NCBI GenBank assembly: GCA_016169945.1
Contig: JADLSH010000363.1
Location: 5,076,001 to 5,140,000, forward strand
DNA from: Trachythela sp. YZ-2020
Lineage: Eukaryota; Cnidaria; Anthozoa; Malacalcyonacea; Clavulariidae
Length of the DNA stretch: 64,000 bases
Direction: 5' to 3'
Positions 45,291-56,499 of the stretch are shown piece by piece. The notes under the pieces are model-generated. The model did no database searches. It was given only the letters and a program-made list of their open reading frames with translations, and had not been told where the DNA came from. The number at the start of each line of letters is the position of its first letter. Position 1 is the stretch's first letter. A program made the position numbers and the translations under genes.

Positions 45291-45563
45291 ATGTTTATAA
45301 GAGATGGATTACAATTTGCCCAAAATGTGGAACTTCATGAAAAAAGTTATTGTGCTAGAGAAGGTACGCCGTTTTTCGCGACTATTGACGCCCCTCTCGC
45401 CTTAGTGAGTGGGGCAAGTGTGGATCGGGTCAACCCTGAAATGATGGATGTTCGATGGCGTATTTTCAAATTACATCGTCAAATACCAAAATATGAGCAA
45501 AAACAAGTCGAATCTTGTGGTCCTTGCTTTGCGAAGCTGATTTTTAAGAATGCCGAACATTAG
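45291..45563 (+). other. unassigned 90-codon frame
   Basis: MFIRDGLQFAQNVELHEKSY...then VNPEMMDVRWRIFKLHRQIP with EQKQ and CGPCFAKL. It weakly resembles the minus-strand frame at 53153-53413 (IMAIRWKVIEFKHQIT, EQKQ, FARYFTEL). No domain is recognised. It may be a transposon scrap or an exon of an unseen gene. Confidence 0.25.
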
Positions 45564-45569
45564 CAAACA

Positions 45570-46100
45570 ATAATATGCTGACAGGATAAGATAATTAGCG
45601 ATAATCATATGCTTGTCTTTCAACAAACAATTTAGTGAACGAAGCTCACTCGGCTCATACACGGTTCTCACTATTAAATATAGCTTTTTCTCGGGTTTTT
45701 AAGCACATACATTTTATATTTGCTAATTTCTAATTAAACATTTGCTAATTTAACACAATGTTTAAAAAAATAATGTTATGGTAAAACTATTTTAGTATAG
45801 TTAAAATATATAGGAAATAATGGTCTATTTTGAACGGTTATCACCACAAAACAGTAAAATAACTTGATATCTCACTGCTTACTTTATAATGGAAGTGAGA
45901 ATCGTTGCTCAAAAATCATCTATCACTTGGTTATATCGTCCCTAAAAGTTATAAAATCATGCAGGCATATCTGATATGCATGATGTCAGTCCTCCATAGC
46001 TACCTTGTTAAATATAAGTTGCTAAGAAGTAATTTACAGCGCATATAAGGCGTAATATTTAGGTGAGATTCGTTGTGAGAACCGTCTCGTAGTGAGCTCA
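45570..46100. other. unannotated AT-rich stretch
   Basis: No gene, no clear repeat. Closest feature is the hairpin MITE at 46102. Confidence 0.5.
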
Positions 46101-46101
46101 A

Positions 46102-46243
46102 TAGACAGCTTTAGAAAACACAACGAGACGTCAAAGAGGACGTGAAAATGGCGTAAAAATGGCGTGGACACATCCATAGATGGGCATATCACGCCATTTT
46201 CATCTCCTCTTTGACGTCACGTTGTGTTTGCTAAAGCTGTCTA
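46102..46243. mobile_element. 142-bp hairpin MITE, TAGACAGCTTTAG ends
   Basis: TAGACAGCTTTAGAAAACAC and GTGTTTGCTAAAGCTGTCTA bracket arms with GACGTCAAAGAGGACGTG / CTCCTCTTTGACGTCACG and ATGGCGT / ACGCCAT. No target duplication is clear. Confidence 0.82.
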
Positions 46244-46682
46244 ATGTCAATGTCACGTGTTGTTGCCCTTTCCAACAATCACTGCGCCGACGCGTCTAGG
46301 CATACTTAATAGTAAATTATTGACAAATCTACAGAAGTATCTAGCAATGTTTTAGAAACTCTATCCTTGAACTCCGTCCATGTTTCATGATTGATTCCCT
46401 GTGTGTCGAACCTGCATCTGTAGATTGCTCTTAACCATGTGGAAAACATTTTCGACCGGATTGAGGTCAGTCAATGAATAAATCACGTAGATTACTGCGT
46501 ACATGACTGGTCTGTGACCGTTACATTTTTTTTATGGATAATGGCGATGCGTTTACAGATAATCTTTGCCATAATACTTTGGGACAATATAGCTTCAATG
46601 AAGAAATATAGTTATTATAACATTTTTTAACGTAATTACTCCCCCCTTCCCTCCCCCCACTCGTTTCAATCTTGCGCTCATG
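46244..46682. other. unannotated stretch
   Basis: No supported gene. A C-rich run 'cccccttccctccccccac' lies at 46640-46660. Confidence 0.45.
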
Positions 46683-46860
46683 TCAGGAGATGTCTCGTTT
46701 GCGATGTATTACTTTTTTGTGATACCAACATTGAACGGGGGGCGCGGGGAGAACTGAATATAAGATTCGTGATGGAATTTCAATATTTGTCCCATAGTTT
46801 CTGGCAGGCTGGCTGGATGGCTGGCTGGTAGGTAGGTAGGTAGGTAGGTAGGTAGTATAC
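46683..46860 (+). repeat. ~120-bp direct repeat copy 2 plus (GGTA)n
   Basis: The duplicate of 44933-45052 is followed without a gap by GGCTGGCTGGATGGCTGG and a (GTAG)7 run to 46855, where copy 1 has unique sequence. Confidence 0.88.
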
Positions 46861-47580
46861 AGAAAAGGGGTTCTACGTCAGGTGGTGCGCCAAGCACCAC
46901 CCATGACGTCACAGGGGTCGTATTTCATACTAATAATTATGTTTATCGACGGATCCTAGTAACCAGCGGGTAAGAATAATCAAATGCATGTGAGTTCTTT
47001 TTTTAAGACACGACGTCTAGGGACTTTTCTAATCGCAGAGGTCCCGTTTCAAGAATACACGTGATATGCGTTCAGTCTCAGGCGGAATACAAGTATTTTA
47101 GAGTTCATTGCAAAGACATTTCTCAGGAGTATTTCCTTCTCATAACGTTTCGAATGTTTCCCAAAGATTAAATACTTATAGCCCTCCAGGCCTTTTTGGT
47201 GGGCTTGTGGCTCGATGAGTCCATTTCGCGAGTAAATCCTTTCCATACCTCTCAGCGCCCCCAGATAATTTGCCCTTCCTTACCCCACATCATAATAATT
47301 TGCTATAATACATGAATCACACACCGCTTTATAATCGTTCATTCGCACTATTCGTATATACGCTCTTATTGCAATCGTCATACAACCATACTTTCCTTTA
47401 ATCGTATTACATCTGTTGAGCTATACGTATTTATAGAGTAATGCTGAGCTAGAGTGCTAACACCGTCATCCAGAATAAAACGTTTGTCATCATATGGACT
47501 TAGAGCGATCTTATTTAATTTGAGTAAATTTCATGACCGTCACTGCGAATCTGATTCATGGAAGCTTTTAAGCAAACCTT

Positions 47581-49300
47581 CTAATTATCATGTCTTATCT
47601 GTTTCTTTGTGACTGATTTCTTAACCCCTTTAGCTGTCTTCTTTTCTACTTGTTTGTTGTTTTCCATAATATACAGGATGGAGTACATTTTGGACAAACT
47701 CTTGAATGGGAATGCCACGCGTTTCATCTTACCAAGCACTTTCTTGTTTCTAACATTGTGCAAGGGATGATGTGCATTGTGATACGTATGCGTATTCCTT
47801 GTTAACTTGGATAGTTTCGTCTTGTCGTTGACTAACTTTACGTTGACGCGTTTCCGAAGGTTTTCCATGGTCTTACTAAATACAGAATTGTTCATCAACT
47901 TGTAAAAATCTTTCTCAAAGTCATTCGCGGCGTGTTTTCGCTTTTTTGTGTTGAAATCAATATAGTTTTTGAGCCATTGACTCTGGTTAAACACCAGAAC
48001 TCTATTGACTTTGGTCAGTTCCATTCCCAGTGCAAGATACAGCTTTAAGTTGCGGTAGTGCACGATGTAGTTGGTCTTGTCATTGAGGTTGGGAACTAGT
48101 TTGGGGACAGCGACATTTCCAAGGTTAAGATAAAGATCTTAACCTTGGGTGAATAAACCAATAGGGTGATAACGCTTCCGGGGAAATCTTCATCTTTTCT
48201 AGAGCTAGTGGATAGTCGTTATGCAGATCATGCAGTTCTTTAGGATAACGTAAGTCTACTTCGAGAATATAACCTTCTTCACCATCATCAGGAATGCTTG
48301 AGACGTCGAGGTTGGATATTTCTTCATCGGTTAACCAGTCAAATCTGCCTGTGGGTAGAGGTTGTGACATAGCCCAGCCGTAGAGGTTATTGGCATCGAG
48401 ATACATCACATAAGATGTCTCCTGTTCAGGGTCATAGTTGGGAATATATGGGTTGTTAGCTTTACTGAAACGGTTGCTAATCATGGAAATTCCGCCGCGG
48501 AGCCCTTCTTCAATGAACAAATACATATCTGGATCAGTCAATAGCTCAAGTTCTACCTCTGTCATTTTCAGACGAGCTTTATGCCAAGCTAGTCCAGGAC
48601 TTGTATAAAAGTGACAAGGATATAGATTGTACGCTTTCAGACACACGCTTCGGAAATTTTCAAACACGTCTGCGAGGAGTAGAACATCTGACTTTAAGTA
48701 TAGATCATGGTACTCTCCCATATTTTGACAGTTGAATTCTACAAAAACACGAGCAGCGTGGTCGTAGTCAGCCTCAGAGATATGCTCATCATTTAACATG
48801 TTGTAGAATAACTCCTTCGGTGGTAGACACTCTTCATCAAATCGCTCCGTGCAATCCATATAATCGTAAGGGTAGACTCCTTTTCTCAACAGTAATGATA
48901 CTTTGTCTTCCTCAATGTATTTCTTGAGAGTCTGGAACTTGTCAACACCGTCTTTGGCTAGATTAGATACTAATTTATCTAGCGACGCGTTCATAAATTG
49001 AAGAGAGTCGATAAAATCCAAATTATCGATGGAGAAAGAAATATACTTTTCAGTGTTATTTGGAATACAGTTGATTTTCTTGTCTTTGAGTTTACCAAGT
49101 CCTCGCATAATCAGATGGGAGTCATAACCGCGTAGATTGTGAAGAATAACTGGAATTCGTCCTGTAAAACTATAGTTCAAGTTGCAGTCGTGTGCAGCAC
49201 CACGGTATTTTCCAGAAAGATGACAATGATCTCGCACACGATCAGCTCGCGTTACCACGCGTTTCCATAAATTTTCTATTAAACCATCTATAGTAATCTT
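47581..49300 (-). pseudogene. Polinton/adintovirus-type family B DNA polymerase, broken
   Basis: Protein-primed DNA polymerase of the Polinton (Maverick) type, which copies these large self-synthesising elements. Order on the minus strand: RVRDHCHLSGKYRGAAHDCN finger-like region, an exonuclease-type ILHNLRGYDSH motif, KSDVLLLADVFENFR, palm motif A MYLDANNLYGWAMSQP, a stop/frame break at 48063-48125, then a thumb-like FEKDFYKLMNNSVFSKTMEN. The C-terminus jumps from KLSKLTRNTHT to a basic TAKGVKKSVTKKQIRHDN end, so the region that should hold the catalytic DTDS motif is absent. It is clearly inactive. No capsid, integrase or protease gene is next to it. The ORF could extend to 49438, but codons beyond ~49300 come from the ACGCGT repeat. 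Confidence 0.85.
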
Positions 49301-49540
49301 TCTTGAAAAAGAAAGGGAACGCGTGGTAACGCGTGACGATATTAATAGAACGCGTATAAAAGCACGAAGATTCATGGTGACGCGTATGGTACCGCGTATG
49401 GTAATGGTGAGTAACGCGTTGTTAATCATTGCTTGCATATCTGTGTGTAAAATTGGACTATTATAATGGTAACGCGTATGGTAACGGGTGGATAACGCGT
49501 GAGTAACGCGTTGTTAATCATTTCTTCCATATTATTTCAA
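49245..49540. repeat. ACGCGT-rich repeat cluster
   Basis: About nine ACGCGT hexamers occur in ~300 bp, mostly within GGTAACGCGT or GAGTAACGCGTTG phrases. 'gagtaacgcgttgttaatca' occurs at ~49408 and again at ~49500. It sits at the 5' edge of the polymerase remnant. CpG-rich words are conspicuous in AT-rich, CpG-poor-looking DNA. Confidence 0.75.
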
Positions 49541-49599
49541 TAGAAATAGAAATAAAAGAAATTTAAAAGTTATCAAACTTTCAAACGACCAAAGTTCAT

Positions 49600-52500
49600 C
49601 TCGGTCTTGTCTCCCTAAACTGATGGTAACAGATGTCCGTTCCCTTTTGAACAGGCATGATGAAGCCTATTCGGTGATTGTAGCCAACGATGTGGATCTT
49701 TTTGCCGTCACCGAGACTTGGTAACATTCTCAAATACCTGACGAAGTAATTAGCTTACCGTTATTCCAATTAATTCGAAAAGACCGTACAAATGACCGCC
49801 GTGGCGGGGGAGTCTGCTGTTTTTGTAAAGGATTATATTAAATGCATCCATTTAGTGGAGTTGGAGAATGATGAATTTGAAGTACTATGGATTTTACTCA
49901 GACCTCATCGCCTGCCTCGTGGAGTTAATTCCATCATTGTTGGTGTTGTTTATCATCCCCCTGGGCAAGACAATAAGGCTCTTATGAGTTACATCGAATC
50001 AACTTTAGATAGTTTCCTTGACTCCTTTCCTAATGCGTTCATTCTTCTAATTGGTGACTTTAATCATTTTAATTATCGAAATTTGCGTTCCTCATTTAAC
50101 CTAAGACAACTGGTTAAAGTACCAACACGAGGTCAAAATATTCTTGATCTGGTCTTAACTAATCTTCATAAATACTATAATCAACCTGAAATTCTACCCC
50201 CAATTGGAAGTTCCGATCACAACGTAGTACTTTTATCTCCCATGACAACTAGGCCAAAAGGAAAGAAATCGAAAGCGCTGGTACGTGATACCTGCAGTGC
50301 CAACAGACATCGGTTTTCTGAAAAATTAAAAACTGTGAACTTTAGTTCAGTTTTGTATCAGTTCTCGTGTCAACAGAAGTACGAACTTTTTGACCTTGCC
50401 TTGAGTGATGTTATGGACGAAACTTTACCATACAAGACTGTTAAAACTTATTCTCTGGATAAACCTTGGATATCTGCGGAAATTAAACAAGCTATAGCTT
50501 GGAAGTCATTAGGGCCACAAGGGCGACAGAAAGTTTGGAAGTCATTAGGGCCACAATCGCCAGAGTTTCGATCATTAAGAAATAAGATAAATCGGTTGGT
50601 GAAAAGGACAAAACAACGCTATCTTAAGAACAAAATCAAGCAGTGTGGAACAGCTAATACTCGACAATGGTGGAAAGAAGTGAAACGCCTTGCTGGGTTG
50701 AACAATACTAGCCAAGTGACTAGCATTCTTTATAATGATTGTTTGTTCGAAGGCGTTGACCTTGCCAACCATATTAACGATTGCTTCATTCAGGCGACTA
50801 CTAATATGCGGGAACTATCTGTGCAACCTACTATCACTGAAGTACCGGATAAATACAGAGTTACTGTAGACGATGTTAATTTAGAATTATCTCGTATTAA
50901 TCCAAGTAAATCTATTTTTAGATATTCTAAGTCTTCCGCTCTGTTCTATTTTCAATGCATCGATTGAAGAAGCTTACTTACCAACAATATGGAAATCAGC
51001 TGACGTCATACCCTCCCCCAAAACAACTCCAGTTAAGGATGCCGCCACCGATCTGAGACCAATTTCATTAACGCCAGTATTGAGCAAGATTGGAGAGTCT
51101 TTTATTTATAGGTGGTTGTTAGATTCAATTGAAGATAGAATAGACACGAATCAATTTGGTGTTATAAAGAACTCGTGTACCACCGACGCCTTAATGCTTA
51201 TGATTCACCGTTAGTTTCAAGCTCTGGATGGAACTGGATCATTAGTTCGAGTGTGCTTATTAGATTTTTCAAAGGCATTCGACAAAATTGACCATAATGT
51301 ACTTATAAATGGATCAATTTAAGTTAACGACCCCCCTGCCCCAAGGGAGTCGTATACTTCAATGGCCATTGAAGTATACGACCCCCCCTCCCAAAAAATA
51401 GCTTTTTGTCACGATTCATGATTATTATTCATGCTTTTTATATCGAGAATTTCGTTTAGCTTCTTTTTATGTATTTGGTGGTTCCTAAAGGAACCGGTTT
51501 TGTTTATCTTTGTCTTCTCACATTGGGTACTCCAAAGCGATTGCCAAATACTTCTCGCAGTTCGTCGTGGAGAGACATTTCGTCGGTGGAATACTGTTGC
51601 AGTATGCTCGCCAAACATTTTAAGGCCTTTTATAATGCCTTTCCAGCAATGAATCGAACAGATATTTACAAGATGCAGTTTGCGATCAAAACACGGAGAC
51701 AAAATTGCAAAACTAAACACCTCAAGCGCATATTATTGGTCGTGTTGAAAGTCTTTTGAATTTGTTTCATGGTCAAAAAATCAATGAACTGAGACATAGA
51801 CAATGGAAGGGAAGTCATAAAAATTCCTTTGAAACAGACACAAACACGAAAATCCGTAAATTTAACGATATAAGGGGGGTCGTATACTTCAATCCGAATA
51901 TTTGTTATTGAAGTATACGACCCCATTGGCGTAGGGGGGTCGTTAACTTCAATTGATCCCTTATAAATAAGCTAAAAGATATGAATATTCATCCTGTATT
52001 GGTCAATTGGATTATTGCATTTTTATCTGGTCGCCATCAACGTGTGAAATTGGGGGGATGTACATCTAGTTGGATCAGTGTGAAGGCGGGAGTACCTCAG
52101 GGGACTAAGCTTGGGCCATTATTGTTCCTGATTATGATTAACGATTTCAAACCAACCAATGATATCATAAAATTTGTTGATGATTCTTCAATTTTTGAAG
52201 TCGTTTTACAGAATACAGGGTCTAAACTGGACCAAACTTTATCTAAAACCAGCGAGTGGGTCGAGCATAACTACATGGAATTAAATGGCAAAAAAAACCA
52301 AAAGAATTCAGGATTACATTCTCAGACTACGAGTTCGATTTTGGTAATCAGTTAACGATTAACAACGAGCCTTTTAGAGTTGTCAATAAGGCAAAACGTT
52401 TGGGTACTCCATCTCAGATGAATTAACCACTGATCTGAGAGTACACATGGAATGATCACATTCACGACATCTGTTCTAAAGCTAGTAAACGCTTATATTT

Positions 52501-53060
52501 CCTAAGCATCCTGCAACGAGCGGGTTTTGATGATGTGGATTTTAGTAAAAGTTTTTTGCTGTTACATTCGGCCAGTTTTGGAATATGCTTGCCCTATATG
52601 GCATTCTTGTATTCCTGAATATTTATGTGAACAGGTTGAATCAGTTCAAAAACGAGCCCTCCGTATTATATGCAAGAATTTGTCATATTCAGAAAACAGG
52701 AAGACTACTGCATTAATGACACTAAAGGATCGATGAGAAACATTATGTCGTAAATATTTTAATCGGATAAACATGCCAAGTAATCGCCTTTTTAATATTT
52801 TACCATCTAGTAGTGAACCGCAATATAATTTACGTAATGACCGCCTTCCGTCTATTAAAGCCAAAACTGAGCGTTTTAGAAATAGTTTCATTCCATACGC
52901 AATTAGAACATATTCGTAGTTTTAGATTAAAATTTTAATAATTTTTTATACTCTTCTCATAGCTTAATTTTAACAAAGTTTTATATATATAATTATGTAG
53001 CTATGTATAATGTAAGAACGTGTAATTCAATCTTTGATTGCTAAACGTTTAATTATTAAT
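49600..53060 (+). mobile_element. CR1/L2-like LINE, nearly full ORF2, split by a Merlin-like element
   Basis: The APE endonuclease begins DVRSLLNRHDEAYSVIVAND with VTETW, then an in-frame stop, then LIGDFNHFNYRNL and IGSSDHNVVLLSP. The linker holds a tandem WKSLGPQ duplication (50500-50555). The reverse transcriptase is frameshifted near 50960 and reads DLRPISLTPVLSKIGESF, LLDFSKAFDKIDHNVLIN, [insertion 51311-51959], KLKDMNIHPVLVNWIIAFLS, GVPQGTKLGPLLFLIM and FVDDSSIFEV. The C-terminal domain runs to about 52918 with more frame breaks (YIRPVLEYACPIWHSC). An AATAAAAA-containing 3' end lies near 53060. It is inactive. Confidence 0.9.
51311..51959. mobile_element. Merlin-like DNA transposon, copy 2, with 9-bp target duplication
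   Basis: Left end GGATCAATTTAAGTTAACGA, right end the complement of GGATCAATTGAAGTTAACGA (649 bp in all). The flanks carry CTTATAAAT at 51302-51310 and 51960-51968. Both sides have subterminal palindromes (TTCAATGGCCATTGAA; TTGAAGTATACGACCCC). The interior minus strand keeps MFGEHTATVFHRRNVSPRRT, homologous to the copy at 17150-17682. A 9-bp duplication and GG-starting ends fit Merlin (8-9 bp). Mutator-like (9 bp) is the alternative. Confidence 0.8.
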
Positions 53061-53061
53061 A

Positions 53062-53590
53062 AAAATCGAGAAAAATATTTGTCTGTAAAATTATACTGTT
53101 AATAATGAAGTTTCATGGTTGAATACTATATATTCTGTTGAACTTTGGGAGTTTAAATTCCCTCTTCTCCCAATAATGCTAATTCGGTAAAGTATCGAGC
53201 AAATGTAGTAGCTTGTTTTTGTTCACTTTCCGTGATTTGATGCTTAAACTCAATCACCTTCCATCTGATTGCCATAATTTCGGTCTCCCGATCATCTGGT
53301 GCATTCAACTTCCATTGCAAACACAGTGTTAATAGCCGAAAACAAGTCGTTGAGAATTTAAATTTGAATTTGGTGCCAAAACAGGTAGCACATGAATATA
53401 CATGTGATTCCAATACCTCAGAAAGGCTGATTTCCGGTTTGAGAACGAGGCTGTTTACATGTTGGCCTTGTAGTTGTACGTATATGAACTTACATATTAA
53501 AACATTAATATCTTTATTTCTGAAATAGTGCGCGTCAGTTATCGTTGAAATATTTTTTGATTTCGAATAAGTAGTATTATACAGGCCGAT
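53062..53590. other. unassigned stretch with one minus-strand frame
   Basis: The minus frame 53413-53153 (MESHVYSCATCFGTKFKFKF...AIRWKVIEFKHQI..EQKQATTFARYF) is discussed with 45291. No other gene is seen. Confidence 0.3.
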
Positions 53591-53604
53591 CGACCCTTAT
53601 TTTT

Positions 53605-53860
53605 GGGAGTGTGCGGGAGTGTGCAAGAGTGTGCGGGAGTGTGCAACATCATTAACATAAACATAATTAATTATGTATTGACGTCACAATAGCGTCACGT
53701 TACCAAGTCGCGTTACCATACGTCACCTTAGGTTACGTTACCATCTGGCGGCGGAAGTGTGCGAGAGTGTGTGAGAGTGTGTGAGAGTGTGCGGGAGTGT
53801 GCAACATCATTAACATAAACATAATTAATTATGTATTGACGTCATAATGATATGCAAGGC
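53605..53860. repeat. GGGAGTGTGC repeats with duplicated 55-bp block
   Basis: Decamers of (G/A)GGAGTGTGC occur in two clusters (53607-53643 and 53755-53800). The phrase 'gtgcgggagtgtgcaacatc ... ttatgtattgacgtca' (55 bp) occurs exactly at ~53634 and ~53792. The block between them has GTTACCAT/CGTTACCA repeats. Confidence 0.85.
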
Positions 53861-54196
53861 AAGTTTGGGCGAAACAGTCATTAAGCTGAACTCAGCATTG
53901 TCGTCACAAAAAGAGTTAATCCTGACGCTTTTTATCACAGTCTTTACGCGTTCGAGTAATTAAATTAAATATTGGCACAATTATTCATTACCTTAAAATG
54001 TCGAGTTAGTAAAGGTGTTAGGCGGAAATTTCATACTTAAATATGATTCTGATGTTTAGTAAATCGTTAAGCCAGTTTCCTAACTGGAAATATTGTACTG
54101 CATTGTATGTACTGTTTCATAAGATTAATACTATTTGGTTAAAATGGATTTTAGTGATCTGCTCCTTAACCTAAAGTAAAACAGTTGCAAAATCAG

Positions 54197-54304
54197 CCCA
54201 GAACTGTTTCTGATCAAACTAATTTATATTTAAGGATAGAGTCTGAGTATATAGGTTTGCAAAAAATATAAGTTAATTCAAATTGGAGTGGTAGGTACAA
54301 GGTC
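54197..54304 (+). repeat. paralogous empty site for the 54.6-56.5 kb element
   Basis: 'cccagaactgtttctgatca ... TTAAggatagagtctgag ... ttggagtggta' contains a single TTAA at 54230-54233. The same sequence reappears split: the left half at 54590-54622 and the right half at 56500-56565, with the TTAA element between. Confidence 0.82.
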
Positions 54305-54626
54305 GTTTTTTAACATTTTTAAAACCTATCAGTATTTCTGTCAATGTTTACAATGTACTGTTTACTGACAAAACCAACATTTATATATTATGTCCCTTTC
54401 AAATATATTTATATACTATACTTCGAACTATGTAAACACAATTTTTAGCCATTGTTTTCTATATCAAGCATATCAATAACTTGTTTTGGAATGTTTTCAA
54501 TAAAAATTTAGAGGTTTTATATTTTATACGTATTTGTCAAAATGCAGATTATTGCTGTACCAATATAAATTTCAACGACCTAAGATCACCCCAGAACTGT
54601 TTCTGATCAAACTAATTTCTACTAAA

Positions 54627-56499
54627 GGTGGCTCGATATAGTAATCACAAAAACCTTATTCAAGAATCGCGAAAACAAAACTTCATACTATATGTACAAA
54701 CCCGCGTGACCATTTGTGCGCGCGGGAGTATTAACGAAGAACTTCCAAAATGACCTGACGTGGGCAGTTGCTCGCGCCATCTCGCGTCATTACGCGTGTT
54801 ATATACTGTTTTCATGTCAATTGCTGACGTCATTAAAAAATTCCATTTTTGAAAAACAATGCGCTATATCTCATTATTTTGTCCGGTGACCTATGTTCAG
54901 ATTTTGCATGCTGTATTGCAGCGCGAAAATCTTTCATTATACCAAAAATACAAAAATTCTGTAATGCCAAAAAAAATTATCGAAGAAAACGACATTTTTG
55001 CCTTTTTCACAAAAATGGCATTACAGAAATTTTTTATATTTTGCTTATTGTTAGTCTGTCTTGCAAGTAAAATAATGCACGAAAAAAAATTGGGGGTAAC
55101 CATGCTTCTTTTCCATGCAACTACACGAGGCGATATAGTGATTTTAAACGATTTTATTTCAAATTACACCAAGTACAAGTAGGTTATATTTAGGCGGGAG
55201 AGGCGTTATAATGGCGTGAAAGTAAATTGTGTTCACGCTATGTATTTTGTATAATTACGGTTCCACTTCAAGGCTTTGACTGATTGAGGACATCCTGTAA
55301 AGTCCGACGAAAGTCGATCTGCCATAACCTTTCAAAGAACCGAAGCGTTAAACATTGGTGTCTTTTTAAAGACGGCAACGGCGGAGGTCACAGCTGGGAA
55401 CCAAACTTAGATGTTGAAATAGTATGTGTTAAACATTTTTGAAAAAATCTAGCTGGGCATTTTCATGATATATATGCCTACCTCTCCTGTTTAGGATGTG
55501 TTTGTCTATGTGATTTCGACCCCGAATTAGTCAACGTATAATTTCTAAACATGAAAATATAGGGGAGCTCCATGCCCAATTTTTCATTTGCATATTAAAT
55601 ATAGGGGAGCTCCATGTCGAATTTTTCATTTGTGCGTATGATGTAAGTAAATAAAAGGTTTTCCAATATAAGGCGCATACACTTGCAAATATGTTGTTTA
55701 TTTAAACTGGCATAATTATACAAATACAACTTTTACATAATTTCCAAATATCTATATGGGCACATTCATATACCGAATATATAAACTATAATCAACTATC
55801 TATCTATCACTAAACATTGTAACACTAATCCACAAATTGTACTAACAGTGAGTGATTTTGTGTCAGCCACTCATGTTCTATAATATTAGAGTAAAAATGA
55901 GGAAAAAGTATTAAATTAGGAAAAATAGTTTTCAATGTATAAGACCACCTTAATGTGACCATCATGTTCATAAGCCGAACATTGAACTTTAAATGCATTT
56001 TTCTCGAATAAGCAAAAATTAGCGATTCCATTATTGCGCGCAGGATATCTGAAGAGATATTGTAGCTATCTTGATGAAATTTTCAGCATAGACTCATCAC
56101 ATCAAGCTCCAGGTTGTAAACTAAAATAATTGAGTTATGTTGAATAGTTTTCAAGTGGCGACAGTTTCCAATTGAGTCGACAAATGCCTTTCCAGTTTTT
56201 GACCTGTAAAACTGGTGATAATGCTTCAATGTTGATTGTTTTAGTTCAACCCCTAGACAATGTTATTTGCTAGTAAATAAAAGTTATTCCAGAATTTTAT
56301 TATTAATGCTTATTTAGTTATTGTGTTTATAAAATTGCACGAATTTCACCACAGGGGGTGCTTTATCTCGGTAACCATGGCAACAATGTTTTGCAGCAAC
56401 ATATTTTTTTTGTCACAGTGTCGAGCCTAACAACATATTAGCAGTAGAGATTCAATAGTAATAAAAGATGGAAAATTATTTTTTTTGTATTGGACCACC
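54627..56499. mobile_element. 1.87-kb TTAA-inserting element (GGTGG termini)
   Basis: Left flank TAAA (mutated TTAA) then GGTGGCTCGATATAG. The right end is TATTGGACCACC then TTAA at 56500-56503. The interior shares gcgcgcaggatatct, attttcag and ggtaaccatggcaac phrases with the MITE at 14298-14995. An open-looking frame at 54859-55182 straddles an inverted pair (TTCTGTAATGCC / GGCATTACAGAA) and is probably not a gene. A 31-bp tandem 'ataggggagctccatg' duplication is at 55558-55640. Confidence 0.78.

Noticed and set aside
47049..47246. 65-codon minus frame downstream of the Polinton polymerase
   Set aside because: Could be a Polinton scrap, but there is no recognisable motif, and the start and stop contexts give nothing.
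54859..55182. 107-codon frame with a hydrophobic FIFCLLLVCL segment
   Set aside because: It spans an inverted repeat inside a TTAA transposon and is matched by opposite-strand frames. Likely chance.
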